64,000 nt of DNA from Bradysia coprophila (taxonomy: Eukaryota > Arthropoda > Insecta > Diptera > Sciaridae), in assembly GCF_014529535.1 (NCBI RefSeq), contig NC_050738.1:10005318-10069317 (forward strand), written 5' to 3'. Shown here one piece after another: positions 33,787-46,272 of this stretch (position 1 is its first letter; every line of letters begins with the position of its first letter). The position numbers and the translations under genes were made by a program. The notes under the pieces were generated by a model, which worked only from the letters and a program-made list of their open reading frames with translations, was not told the DNA's origin and did not search any database.

Positions 33787-36700
33787 ATTTATTTATTTTT
33801 ATTTTTTATTTATTTAATTTAAAGATAAACAAACAGGTTTGCACTCAATTACATGTTCACCTATCAATTATACAAACATATATAGAAAGAAAGAAAAAAC
33901 AAAATTCGATCAAACAATCAGAAACAGCCATGGCCGAGTAAAGAAGAATTAATAAAGAAATCAAAACATTGCGAATCAGAGATTAAAGAATGATCTAATC
34001 ATTCCTTTAAAACTTGCCAAACTTCCCCTTTGAAAGTCTACAACATTAAAGAAATCATTGTGATTCCTTTGCATCCTATAAACAGGCGAATTCAGTTGGT
34101 AATTCGTTGACATAACTGGAAGATAGAAAGTCGCATTTTGCCTCGTTGATCTCACCGGTCGATGATATGTAAGGACCTGGCTAAGTGATGAATCAGCGAA
34201 TCCACGAACCAATTTAAAAAGCATGATCTCATCGTTTTCAATACGTCTGGATTCAAGCGAATGCATCTTCAACCGTTTCAAACGAACATGGTAGTGCGGA
34301 CGAGTGGTCTCAATATTGAACTTGAAATAGAACATCCGTGTAAACTTCTTTTGAACACGTTCCAACTGATCAATTGCATTAAGATACATCGGACTCCAGA
34401 CGGTCGAACAGTACTCTAAGCGATTCCGGACGAGCGCATTATATAGAAGTTTCATACTTTGTTGATTCTTGAAAAATTTGCCAGACCGAAAAACGAACCC
34501 AAGCATCCTGTAGGCACTTCGCGTAATATCCACAATGTGAGCGTTAAAAGAAAGTTTATCGTCCAATAACACACCAAGATTCTTTTTTACTGTGACACGA
34601 TCCAGTACTTCATTGTTGATGTTGTATGGAAACTTTATCACGTTGTGGCTGAGGGTAGTAGACATAATTGCACATTTTTTAACATTAATGACCATCTTAT
34701 TCGTTTCGCACCATTTCACGATTTTCACTAGATCTTGCTGTAATGTCTCGCAATCGTAGACATCTTCTATCTTACGGAAAACTTTCAAATCGTCGGCGAA
34801 GCCAGAGCCAGATGGTAGCATCGACAATAGATCATTGATAAAGATGATGAACAGCAGTGGCCCTAGGATAGATCCTTGTGGAACACCGGAAGTAGGAACA
34901 ATTGGAAACGATTTTGTGGCCCCAATCACAACAAATTGAATGCGATCTTTCAAGTAAGATCTAAACCATTCAAGCAAGTTATCCGTGAATCCAATCCTTT
35001 TTAATTTGTCAATAAGCATACGATGGTTAACCTTGTCAAACGCTTTTGAAAAGTCCGTGTAGATGGTATCGACCTGGCCACCATTAATTATCGATTGAGC
35101 AACTGTAGAAACATATTCCATTAAATTCGTCTGCGTTGAACGTCTCATGAAAAACCCATGTTGAGAACGATGGATGCGCGATTTAACCTGTTCAAACAAT
35201 CTGTTAAACATTAATCTTTCAAATATCTTTGAGACCGCACACATGATGCAGACCGGGCGGTAATTCATTACATCTTCTTTATTTCCATCTTTGAAAATAG
35301 GAGACACGTAACTCACCTTCCATTCGGATGGAAATTTCATTTCCGACAAAGACTTGTTAAACAAAATTGACAGAGGCAGACTTAGAGACAATGTGAGGTT
35401 CATAAAAAACATCATAGGTATAGAGTCAGGACTTGCTACCTTATTCACATTAAAGCCCTTGATAGCATCTTGGATATCTTCTTTGCTAAACGAGTAAACC
35501 GACACCTGATCATCACACTGATGAGTGAACGGGTCATAGATAATATCATCTGAGACCTCAGCATCAACGTTATAAACCGAACTGAAAAACTGTGCAAACG
35601 AATCACATATCGACTGTCTATCGAAGTTTATCACGTCACCGAACTTCATACTGCTGGGAAAGGAGTTAGTCTTTCTGAGGGATTTGGTGAATGCAAAAAA
35701 GCACTTAGTATTCGACTTCAACTTGACCTCACAATCATCCACATAATTACTGAAACATTTCTTAATCTTTTCTTTAACTTGTTTTCGCAATCGGGAAAGC
35801 TCCGCCTGAAGCTCCTCTCTTTTATCCACACAAGCATTGTTCTTCAATTTACACTTAACGCTCTCCTTTCTCTTAATAAGCAAAATCAGTTCATGTGTGT
35901 AATAAATCGGATAATCCCTCGAAGTGGCCACAGTCTTCGGAATCGACGCAATGAACGGGTCAAGAATTTCATTAAATCTACTTACAGCGCCACTTACGTC
36001 ACGATCACCCAACTCGCTCAGCCAGTCGATCTTAGACAATTCAGAATTAAGCTGAACATAATTAGCTTTAAAGAAATTGGTTTTCGGACGACGTTTTTCA
36101 AGGAGACACTTCAAGGGAGACAAATTAGCTTTAATAACAATAGCCGGGTGGTGGCCGTCCTCAGGAACCAGACTGTCGCTGGCTTTCAGAACCTCAACGC
36201 ACTTACAACTCAAGCTAGATATTACAAGATCAAGAGTTCTATTATTCACGTTTCGAACATCATTGAACTGACGGAAGCCACACAGCTCAATTGTATCAAG
36301 CAGACTATTTGCAATGGCACCTTTAACTCCATTAGCCTGATGAGTCTCCTTTATAGGATCAAACGACCACATCACACTGTCACCTAAGTTGTAATCACCC
36401 GTCAAGATGAAATTGTCACCCGGTTTTGACGACATAAACGATTCAATCAACTTATCGAAGTTCTCATTGTACTTATCAAGGCTCGTGCCTAATTCAATAT
36501 ACTTTACGTTCAAAAAGGTTCTATTCCCATTGACATGATCTACAGCAACCCATAGGTCAGTGCTAAGTTCCCAATTCATTAAGCGTCTAGAAGACAGCCG
36601 CTTACTCACCGCAATTAGACAACCACCACCGTCCCGTTTATCGATAGCGCTATTGACTCTATCCTTTCTGTATACAACGTATCTGTCATCAAACAATTCC

Positions 36701-36837
36701 GAGGTGAAAACACCTTCATGCAACCATGTTTCACATAGAATTATAATGTCGAAGAAACTTTGTAGCAGCTTCACACGAAAATCTTTCGTTTCAATTCCAT
36801 TTTACTTTTGACAATATAACTGAACAATTGAGATCAT
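33787..36837 (-). mobile_element. Nearly full-length LINE (non-LTR retrotransposon), minus strand
   Basis: The 3' tail lies at the left edge: on the minus strand, TAAATAAATAAA-type A-rich repeats end near 33787, ~190 bp after the ORF2 stop. ORF2 fills the rest. No ORF1 is apparent upstream (36838-37360), so the copy may be 5'-truncated or the family may have one ORF. No target duplication could be defined. Confidence 0.85.
33976..36837 (-). pseudogene. LINE ORF2: apurinic endonuclease plus reverse transcriptase
   Basis: The likely start is ATG at 36837. After 11 codons there is a TAA (36802-36804), then an uninterrupted frame to 33976 (~940 residues). Homology spans the stop: the endonuclease N-terminal strand lies before it and IETKDFRVKLL after it. 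Endonuclease motifs: CETWL (catalytic Glu), GDYNLGD, and a terminal GHHP in place of the usual SDH-x-P. RT motifs: YRPVCIMCAVSKIFE, YTDFSKAFDKVNH (first Asp), SGVPQGSILGPLLF and GFADDLKVF (catalytic DD). The C-terminal third has the thumb and a conserved tail. The pattern fits the CR1/jockey-type APE LINEs; the clade was not resolved. One early stop in an otherwise clean frame suggests a recent copy. Confidence 0.88.
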
Positions 36838-37626
36838 GGAGCACACAGTGAAGCAGCGAATAATTTAAATGAGATTACTAACTGGTCTTACGTAAACAGA
36901 ATTCAAGTACCAAACCGTGTGCAACAATGACAAACTGATCAGCGGTGAATGAAAAAAAGTTTAGAAGTATGGACTTGCGTTTGATCTTACGTGTTTTCTT
37001 TAATCATTCACCTTCTCAATTGACATTCGTTATAACAAAGTTGAATTTACGCACGATCTTACAATAAAAGAAATATCTTTACTTACGAAGCGTTTAAGAA
37101 TTAATTTAACAAGCTAAAAAGAAAAAGAAAGTCATTTAACAGAGCAAATATTTCAGATTACATTACCTGATTTATAGAAAGGGAAAAAAAGTTAAATCCG
37201 TATTGTGACTGTGAGGTTATGTTGTTCAAAGCAAATCTTTCGATGAGGATTATCGTAGAAATTAATCGGTATCAATGCTGAGATTTAATAACTGTAGTGG
37301 AAGAATTAAGTAATAAAAATCAATTTAATTCAGCAGCGATACAGAAAACCGACCGACACTTCTTCTTCTTCTTCTTCTTCTCTCAAAGATTTCACTGTCA
37401 AGACTTTCCAAACGTATAATTTTATGTCATCTCTCCATTGAAAGAACCTGGGGAATTGCAATCTTTTAGCGAATTCCCAAATAAGGCCACGTCTTCTTTG
37501 TAGCTATTTACTCAAAATGAACTCACAACATAGATGTGTTTTTATCTTCTACAACATAGGTGAATATTTTAAAGGTGCTTACGATTCTATGATTCATAAT
37601 TGACTTTTATTAAATTTACATTCACC
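36838..37626. other. Noncoding; possible LINE 5' region and a CTT microsatellite
   Basis: No ORF is recognised. The word CTTAC with flanks like GATCTTACGT recurs at about 36880, 36982, 37049 and 37080, possibly LINE 5' UTR repeats. A CTT tract occurs at 37362-37381. Confidence 0.35.
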
Positions 37627-37770
37627 CAGGCCCGCATTGTCAAATCACAAGTGCGCTTTTTGGATTTCATTTTCTTATTTCAAAAGATTTTCGTCCAGTT
37701 CATCGCTTCCTCATTGTCATTTAAATTTCAACTTTATTAATGCTTTTTTCACTTCACTATTATTACATCT

Positions 37771-37867
37771 GTGGTTCCAAATTTTTATTTTGACGAGTGG
37801 AAATATCGACTCCTTCGGTTCAGGTCGAATAACGTCCTTCCTCGTCAAAATGAAATTATGGAACCAC
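37771..37867. repeat. Hairpin 1
   Basis: 27-bp arms GTGGTTCCAAATTTTTATTT... (37771-37797) and the near-complement (37841-37867), with a GC-richer loop containing CCTTCGGTTCAGG. Confidence 0.8.
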
Positions 37868-37928
37868 GTACGTGCTACTTTGAGGTAAATGCAAAAATGA
37901 ACACACAAAAATTGCATTCAGTCGCTGT

Positions 37929-37986
37929 ACCCCCGGAAACTCGTTTTCCTTCACGGAAACTAACGTTAAAACTCGTTTCCGGGGGT
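37929..37986. repeat. Hairpin 2
   Basis: ACCCCCGGAAAC and GTTTCCGGGGGT pair perfectly around a loop with further GTTTTCC/GGAAAC words. Confidence 0.8.
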
Positions 37987-38006
37987 CTTAGCGAGTAAAA
38001 CACTAC

Positions 38007-38116
38007 ACATGCTAGTTGGGAAATTTTTATTTTGACTTGTGTAATTTTAGCCCTTTGTTTCGGCTAGGACTAGAAACCTCACACTCGTCAAAATAAAAAT
38101 TTCCCGACTAGCATGT
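38007..38116. repeat. Hairpin 3
   Basis: 30-bp arms with one mismatch (ACATGCTAGTTGGGAAATTT... and its complement), loop 38037-38086 with GCCCTTTGTTTCGGCTAGG. The inner arm AAATTTTTATTTTGAC is shared with hairpin 1. Confidence 0.85.
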
Positions 38117-38658
38117 AATGTACTATTAATGAGTTGAAGCACGGTCGCAATTTTCATATAAAAGTTACCAGTGGACTTTGGACTCATTGTTCTTTTTTTC
38201 GTCAAATCAAGTATAAAGTATCAAAGCGAAGTTAATGCAGACCCTCAACTAATCACAAAAAATACGGAGCCAAATATTCTTGTGAGCTTTCTGTGACGTC
38301 ATTAAATGTAAAAAACAGGACATGTTACTTTTGAGAATTATAAGAAAAATAAAATTTCATTTATTTAGCTCCGGTTCAAAGATGCTAACGATGTACGTAA
38401 CTAATTTAATGAAATCTGAGTTTTTAATAATTCTTGTTGATTATACAATTTGATAGTTGATACTTTGATAGTCCTCCTAATATGATTTTGTTTCAAATTT
38501 TTGGTGCCTTTGACTCATCTTACAAATGCATCTTTTGATAGCTAGTCCGCCCCTGAGTTCACCGACTTACATCCATACATCAGCAATAAAATACAGAAAA
38601 TTACAAACTTATACTTTCTGTTAACTGAAAATATTTTAATTTTATGTTTTCACCTTAG

Positions 38659-38764
38659 GTTTTTGTTGTTAGACACACTCAGATGGTTTTGATGGCACAG
38701 TTAAGCTCTATGCATGGATTCGTGCTGTTTCTCACAAAAGTTTCTGCATATTACGGAGGTAGAC
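38659..38764 (+). other. Orphan exon-like segment
   Basis: A 106-bp segment is open in one frame (35 codons). It is preceded by a pyrimidine-rich acceptor (TTTTCACCTTAG) and followed by a strong donor (GAC|GTAAGTAT). The peptide includes QMVLMAQLSSMHGFVLFLTK, which looks like part of a membrane segment. I do not recognise the family, and no partner exons were found in the window. It could be an internal exon of a gene with very long introns, or chance. Confidence 0.25.
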
Positions 38765-39138
38765 GTAAGTATATTTTCCATTTGATAAATTTTTCGACAT
38801 TATGATATTTATAATTTTCATGATTAAAACTTTATTACTTAACTCAACTAATTAAGATAATTTAATGAGGATGATGTGTGTTTGAAGAGGGGGAAATTTG
38901 TGATAAATCGTTACGTTTGGATCCAAGGGCGTAGCTTTCAAGTTTCTCCTTTTAATTTCTAATAAACGTATTGTCTCTTCAAAACTCGTTACCTTGTCGT
39001 ACTTCTGTCGAATCGCTTCATTAGCATCCAATAAATAAAATGATCGCTGTACATTATACTAATGAACGATATGCCATTTTTGTTCAATGTAACGTGTTCT
39101 ATAGGATAAAATTTAGGATAACGCTTCTCCAATTTTTA
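38765..39138. other. No gene recognised
   Basis: AT-rich; would be intron if the upstream segment is an exon. Confidence 0.3.
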
Positions 39139-39780
39139 GACCCGTACGAAGTACTGGGGTCTTATAGGCTTACGCATACGTTTGTAACACGTCGAGTTGG
39201 ACTCCCTGAGTAAGGAGAAACCTATTGTGGTTGTCCATAGATGCCAAATCAGCGAAAAAAATGTCCGTCTGTCTGTGGGTTCTCTAACTTGAGTAAAACG
39301 CATCCGATTTTGAAAATTCTTTTAATGTCAAAAGACAGGCTAAGTTCGAAGATAAGTGATTTTGGAGATGGGGCCCAATAAGTGCTTTACGGTTTTTCAA
39401 AGATATCTCCGGACCTTTTAGCGCTACACTTGTAATAAAAGGTATTTACAATACCAATCGATAAAAAAAAAAATTATGGAAATCGGATGACCGACTCGTG
39501 AGTTAGACCACTTGGTGTGATTTAGGTACAAGGCACCAAGCAGTTTTTGCTTGTAGGGCGTCCAAATTTGAACATATTTCGTCTACTTTCGCTTTTTTAG
39601 GTAGGTATTGACTATACCAATCAGGAAAAAAAATGTTTATGAAATTAGATTCACCGGAGTGTGAGCTAGGTCTCTTGGAGTGAACTCTTATCCGGCTACT
39701 CCTACTCAGCCGTACAATGAACGTGGAGTATTTTGTCAATATATCGAGTACATTTTGATCGAATTTCATGATTTTTTTTT
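39139..39780 (+). repeat. Dispersed repeat, copy A
   Basis: Begins GACCCGTACGAAGTACTGGG and contains GTCCGTCTGTCTG, AACTTGAGTAAAACGCATCC and GTGAGTTAGACCAC. A diverged copy in the same orientation lies at 46471-47240. No coding content; likely an old transposon tail. Confidence 0.6.
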
Positions 39781-39959
39781 TGTTTGAAAGATATTAACGA
39801 ATGTAAAGTGTCACTGCTATTTCCGGTCTCCTAACAAATGGCTGCCGGCGGCCTTATTGCATTTTAGTAAAATTGTAATATATCGGGGAAAATGGTACTA
39901 AGAGAGTTTCTGTTAACGTAGAAGTAATTGGTTATGTGTGTGTGGTGTTTCAGGCATTC

Positions 39960-40095
39960 CATATATGGACATCTATATTTAACTATATACAGCTATATTG
40001 AGATATATACAGGCATATAGAGCTATATAATAGCATATTCATCTGTGAAATGTTTATTTATATGTAAATATAGCGGTATATAGCTGTTTAAATAG
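39960..40095. repeat. Degenerate AT-rich short tandem repeat
   Basis: Imperfect repeats of CATATATAG/AGCTATAT-type words. Confidence 0.6.
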
Positions 40096-40528
40096 GAATT
40101 TATGAAAGTTGACTTCGTACGTGGCTGTCTATATTGCCTCCGGCAATTTATTTGTATATGATAACAAGGCAAAGAGTGGATAATGTAAGTGATTTTAACG
40201 GGCGAATAGCTTTTTAGTAGAGAAGAGTATCAAGAAAGAGATGTAAAGAGTTTCACACTGGCTTTTGATACGAATAAGTGTTTCGTACGGGTCGGCTTTA
40301 ACTATGTTTTTTTTTCAACTCAGATCAGAAAAACAAAACTTTCGTTGGCTTTTCGAAAAAAATTTTTGTATGCAATGCATTAAAATGGATATTTATCGCA
40401 TACGCGGTGTGATTCACCGAAAAAATTATTCACCTAGGATTTATAAACAAACATTATACTTCTGTAAATTGTCAAAGTGTCATTCGCATATCTTGTTGTC
40501 TCGTTTTCGCTTATGCGATAAAAAAGAA

Positions 40529-40587
40529 TATGCACGTATGACAAGCCGTCTCGGCAAGCCTTGTCCGCTTTGTCATACGTGCATAAT
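40529..40587. repeat. Short hairpin
   Basis: ATGCACGTATGACAA and TTGTCATACGTGCAT pair perfectly around a ~27-bp GC-rich loop (GCCGTCTCGGCAAGCC...), itself partly palindromic. Confidence 0.75.
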
Positions 40588-43064
40588 ATTTATTACATCA
40601 CTAGAACAGAAAAGTCTTTTCGCTTGTAGTATGTGGATCCGAGGCGAAGCCGACCAAGCGAAACGTTAGGTCCGAGTTGTATAATATTTTAAATGCTGAG
40701 GACATCGAAAAAATGTTCCATTGATGAAATGAAAGGTTTTCGGAGCAGAAGCATATAAACGCATTTATCACTCGGTGGCATAAATAACTGTTGTATACAC
40801 ACATTACATTGGTTTACATTGGCTATGTTGTAATCTGCTATGGTCGATTTAATCCTTTCTAATTCAGTATTTAAGCGAAATTTCGCAGTTCATGTTACAA
40901 CCAATCGCTGCAACAGTCACATTGACGTTACCATGTCATTATCCCAATGCATGACGAAAAATGAAATCCATCTCATACACACAATATATTCACTCCAGTT
41001 CAGTGTATACAAAGTTATGTAATTGGAGTGTGTGCTGTTTATATTTGCTGTTGCATTTTGTGCCGAGTAAATATTCATCAAAACAACTAATCCAGGCTAG
41101 TACACATATAATCGGTAAATTGAATAATTTTTCCTCGCAACTAACATCCGTAATTTTCCATCTATATATAGCCCACTTCACACAGTACAATTTCCTGGAT
41201 AATATTATATGTAATTTATTTGAAATGCATACATGCTGCAGAAAAAGCTTAAAAACGAATGAGGGCTTTTGTATTCAATTATTTTTTAATGCCAACAAGG
41301 TTGAAATTCTGAATTATTATTATTTTTTCTAGTGGATCATATCCGACTCGGGTATACCGGGATTTTTTTTTTCATCAATGTTCAAGTGTTAATTTGTTCA
41401 TTTGTACAACGAGTATGTTTCCTAACTTTGATAACACTCAGGTCGATATTTCCGTACAACGAAATTTATTTAATTAACATGGAAAATACGAAAAGATCCA
41501 GCGGATAGTAACGGTTGGTCATTACACGCTTGTAGAGTGAACTCTGCGAATGTAAATGTATAAATTACATTCGTTGGATGGGTTTTTTTCAGAATTCTTT
41601 TTGTAGGCAACTTTTCAATTGAAACATATCTGCTGATCGAATAGATTAATTTCCCAGATTGAAGAACATGAAAGGAATACTAAAGGGAAATTCAGTAATC
41701 CTTACTAATTTTGGATTGGAAAATCCTTGCTCGTCTGTATTAAAATCATTTTAGAAGCGGATAGTCATCTGGTATCGACGACAAAGCGCGTAATGCACAT
41801 TCGAGCGTATTCTCTTATACAGCAAAATATTTGTTAAAGCTAAATAAAGTTAAAGACTTTTCATCAAACACAACGCTACTACTACAATGTCTACTACTAT
41901 GTCTACAATGCAATATTTAGTTTTTCCTGCAATGTTATACACTTGAAGGTTCACAAGCCACAAGGTAACAAGGAAAACAATTTAAACATAATTTCAGCTA
42001 GTCATTTTACACTCGGTTGCATAAATTACTATTATATTGGAGTTATTAACATTAATGCAGGATGTGTAGGAAGTTTGTAAGGTTTAAGTCTGTAATGCGT
42101 TATGTCTATGTTTGATTTAAATCCCGCCAACATAGGAAAGGAAAGGAAGTATTTAAACCAATAATTCTAAAATAAGAAAGGACCAACCGCAGAAAATGCA
42201 TAATTGATCGAAAAAAATAAAGGATTATTCTCAATACACTCACCTCAAAATAATTAGCAATATTCACGAGCAGAGTGATAGAACTTGCGTAATGTGCACA
42301 GAGTGTATGTGTGTAACAGTAACATGTCACATGTCATGATAAACTTTTGTCATTCAAGAAGATATGAATTTTGGCTAACTATTTTGATGTAAGTGTATCG
42401 TGAAGTCAATAAGACAATGTTTAGCAGAAGTCATAACGTTACGTTGCTTCCAAGGATATTCCCCTCAATCACATTAGAACTAATGACAAAGGTTGTCTTC
42501 ATTTTTTCCGTTTGAATTCGTTCATAAAGTTTTATATCCCGTTGTAACCATCCATCTATTCGAATAATTAATGATAAATGGATTGCGAAATAAAATTGAC
42601 AAAACTGTCATCCAACTAATGAATTAAAATGATGTTGTTAATGACCATAATTTTTGTTTCTGTCAGCCATTAATTATTTGTTTTCTTTGCCTTATTAATA
42701 TAAACATCCGAAATGAATTGATATATTGTAATATAACACACACAGCACACGGAAATATAACAATGTCTGTATTATACACCACCCAGTGAGCTTTAAGATC
42801 ATTCAAAGCTAATCAATCATTATATCCAGACATATCAAAACAATACATTGTCGCCGAGTCATCATAGTGTGAAATGATAAAAGATTATGGAGGAAGTATA
42901 ATAACTTTACGTCGATACAACAAAATAAAAACAATTGCCAAACAATGAACCCATGGAGAAATATTTTTAACAGGAAATATTCATCATATTTAATGTTATA
43001 TTTCCAATTGAGCATTAATCTATCACACACGACATTATCAAAAGTTTTACTACTTACTTCTTCG
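40588..43064. other. No gene recognised
   Basis: About 2.5 kb of AT-rich sequence with short frames only. Confidence 0.5.
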
Positions 43065-43879
43065 GTTGTGCTTAGAGGTGTGCACCGCCGATTTTACGCC
43101 GGCGCGCCGCCGATTTTTGGCTCACGCCGACAGACGCCGCCGCCGAGAAAAATCGACCAACGCCGCCGCCGCCGCCGATTCCTTTTTCGTCGCGCCGAAA
43201 TATTACATATTATTCAATTTTTTACAAAAATATTCCTTTTATATGCTCCGTACAAACGACACTAGGCAATGTCTTGAAGACATAAAATTCCTCTTTCTGT
43301 TTAAAGATTTGTCGATTAGTTGTCCTTTCAAAAATTTAAGATTTCAGATAGGTTTTCAGGCCATGTCAGAAACTCTATTTGGTTATTAAACAATGAAATT
43401 TCTAGGTTCTAGTTCAAATCTGAAGCTTCAAAATAACGTGATAAAATAACAACTAGATCAATGATTTAATAATTTTATGTCATTGAACTAGATATAATCT
43501 CTACCAAACATTTTGTAAATTCCACTAAATAATTTTGAATTTTGAGTTGTACCACCATTATTTATATACCCCTCGATAAATACGTTTCGAAGGTATACAC
43601 ATTGGAGAAAAACACAAACGTTTTTAATGAAATTATCTGGCACTAGATATCAACCACTCTCACTCGAAGGAATTTTTAGAAATGTTGATACAGCGCAATA
43701 ATCGATTAACACTAAAAATTGAATTGAATTTTCGTAAGACTTAGTGACATATTTCTGGCCAATCCATTCTTCAAATCGATTTTTCACCGTGGAGAATAGA
43801 GAAAAATGTAGATCTTGACGTCTAGCACATTTTTCTGTTTCTGTACAAAAATGTCCTATTATGGCCTCACAATGAAAAC

Positions 43880-45862
43880 GTCAACAATCAATGTGAAACA
43901 TTGGACGAATTGAATACCAAAATCGTCGATACAATAATGGGTTTCATGAAATCCAAATGCAAATCCGTCCAAGGGAAAGAATCAAAACTCAGCAGAGAAA
44001 CATTAGACCTGATCGCAAGCAGAGCAGAGTTGGTAAAAAACGGAGGACGAGATTCGGTGGAATACCGGAACCTGTCTACAAGTATCAACAAAGCAAGGAG
44101 ATCAGATGAAAGAAAATATAATGTCCAATTGGCTCAAAACATAATTGAAGCTAACTGCAATATGAAAGTCCTACGGAGAAAAATGACAAACGCCAAAAAA
44201 GAAATCTTCAAATTACGAGACAAAACAGGAACGATCCAAACGGATCGAAATGCGATATTAAACATTGCAACAGAATTTTATGAGAATTTGTTTTCTTCAG
44301 CAAGACAGGGCCCAACGGAAGAAACCGAAGATAGACCAATAATAAGAAACGTGGGATCGGAGAATATGCCCGACATAACTGTTGATGAAGTCAAAGCTGC
44401 AGTAGCCGAGATGAAAAACAAAAAGTCTCCCGGAGAAGATGGTGTTCCAGTGGAAGCCATTAAACTAGGTGGAGACTCATTATTAAAGGCAATCACGGCT
44501 TTGTTTAATCAATGTCTCCAATGGGAAGAAGTACCAGAAGCCTGGGAAAATGCGGTAATTACATTGCTGCACAAAAAAGGAGATATAACAAAGCTGGAAA
44601 ATTACCGACCCATAAGCCTATTGTCAACACTCTACAAGTTGTTTATGAAAATCATTACGAAGAGGAACACTAACAAGTTCGACTTCTACCAACCTGTTGA
44701 ACAAGCTGCTTTCAGATCTGGTTTCAGCACAAACGACCATTTGCAGGTGATGAGAACGCTTATTGAGAAGTGTCGTGAATACAACATCGACATAGTCTTG
44801 CTATTCATAGACTTCGAAAAAGCTTTCGATTCAGTGGAAACATGGTCGATATTGGACGCATTAGACGAATGTAGAGTAGACTCAAGGTACTCCAACACAA
44901 TTCGATATGTGTACAAAAATGCTACTTCATGTATAAAACTTCATAAGAGCACGGAGAAATTCAGAATTGGCCGAGGTGTAAGGCAGGGTGACACCATTTC
45001 ACCGAAATTATTCACGGCGATTCTGCAGAGTATTTTTAGGAAGTTAAAGTGGAGTAAAATGGGAATAAAGATAAATGGAGAGTACCTGAGCAATCTCCGC
45101 TTCGCTGATGACATTGTACCGATAGCAGCGAATCTAGGTCAGGCTCAGCTTATGCTACAACAGTTAAGTGAAGAGGCGAGCAAAGTTGGCCTCAAGATGA
45201 ACTTATCGAAAACAAAAGTCATGACCAACATCGGGGACGATAGAGAAATAAAAATTGGTGACACTGTCATTGAACGAGTCGACAGCTATGTATATCTAGG
45301 ACATAAACTGAAGTTAGGTCTGGACAACCAAACTGCAGAAATAAGACGTAGGATTGGTCTTGCATGGGCAGCGTTCGGAAAACTCAGACTAATTTTCAAA
45401 AGCAAAATGAATAATAGTCTGAAACGCAAAGTTTTCGACACTTGTGTCCTTCCAGTGCTCACTTATGGAGCGGAAACGGTAACTTTAACAAAAGCATCCG
45501 AAGATAAATTGAGAGTGACACAAAGAGCCATGGAACGGAGTATGCTTGGAATAACACTCAGAGACAGAATGACGAATCAATGGATTCGACAACAAACCAG
45601 GGTCGTTGATGTCATGGAAAGAATAGCATCTCTGAAATGGAGCTGGGCGGGACATATTTCAAGAAGGACAGACGAACGTTGGACCAAAAAGATCATGAAC
45701 TGGCGACCATATAAAAGACGAGCTATAGGTAGACCACCAGAGAGATGGACAAACGGAATTAAGAATATTGCAGGTACAAACTGGCAGCAAATGGCAATGG
45801 ATCGTACGAAATGGAAAGAAGTTGGAGAGGCCTACATCCAGCAGTGGATAGAAACAGGCTGA
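43880..45862 (+). pseudogene. RTE reverse transcriptase, N-terminally truncated
   Basis: About 660 residues open from the insertion junction to TGA at 45860-45862, with no stop or frameshift. Motifs: NYRPISLLSTLYKLF (RT 1), AAFRSGFSTNDHLQ, LLFIDFEKAFDSVE (first catalytic Asp), GVRQGDTISPKLFT, LRFADDIV (catalytic DD), LKMNLSKTKVM, YVYLGHKLK, then the RTE C-terminal region (VLPVLTYGAETVTLT, RAMERSMLGITLRDR, LKWSWAGHISRR). The endonuclease that normally occupies the N-terminal ~250 residues is missing, so this copy is immobile. The undamaged frame suggests recent insertion. No promoter of its own is visible. Confidence 0.9.
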
Positions 45863-45880
45863 AAAAGAAGAAAGAAGAAG
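43880..45880 (+). mobile_element. 5'-truncated RTE-clade LINE inserted in the hAT-like element
   Basis: A 9-bp direct duplication AATGAAAAC flanks it (43871-43879, 45881-45889). It begins in mid-ORF with no ATG and ends 18 bp after the stop in an AAG-rich tail (AAAAAGAAGAAAGAAGAAG), with almost no 3' UTR, as is typical for RTE elements. About 2.0 kb. Confidence 0.85.
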
Positions 45881-46272
45881 AATGAAAACCCGGTTTAAAG
45901 AATGTTTTGCAAGCCTTTGTGGTACAAATCTTTCGTTAGTCGGTATCGAGACTTTGACCCTTCCAGGTCTTAGGCGCCTTTTAAGAAAGTCAATTAAAAA
46001 TCCTGTAAACGTTTCGAGTTTCCATTGTACGTCAAACATTAGTTAATTAACTAAAAAGTGTTTCCAGTTTCCCCGACATTTTTAATGAATTGATATTAGA
46101 TTAGAAAAAAACTAAAATTTAAATTTTAAGAATAAATATTAAAGATTTCGGCGCGCCGAAAACGCCGCCGCCGCCGACTCTAATTTCCTTTCGGCGCACC
46201 GCCGCCGACTTCTCAACACTCGGCGCACCGCCGCCGACGTTTTCAAAGCCGGCGCACACCTCTAGTTGTGCT

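Larger units (their letters stand above)
37627..38555. mobile_element. Degenerate hAT-like element containing three hairpins
   Basis: The left end CAGGCCCGCATTG and the right end (complement CAGGGGCGGACTAG) both start CAGG, with partial similarity. Flanking octamers CATTCACC (37619-37626) and AGTTCACC (38556-38563) match at 6 of 8. The left end also matches a fragment at 32474. The interior holds three separate hairpins and no transposase. Confidence 0.45.
43073..46264. mobile_element. hAT-like non-autonomous element with GC-rich ends, split by an RTE LINE
   Basis: Termini TAGAGGTGTGC (43073) and GCACACCTCTA (to 46264) are exact inverted copies. They are flanked by a perfect 8-bp duplication GTTGTGCT (43065-43072, 46265-46272). 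Both ends carry 80-150 bp of GC-rich CGCCGCCG-type subterminal repeats, very unlike the surrounding AT-rich DNA. Removing the RTE insertion leaves ~1.2 kb with no transposase. An internal block (about 43747-43836) is shared with the element at 50756-51622. Confidence 0.9.
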
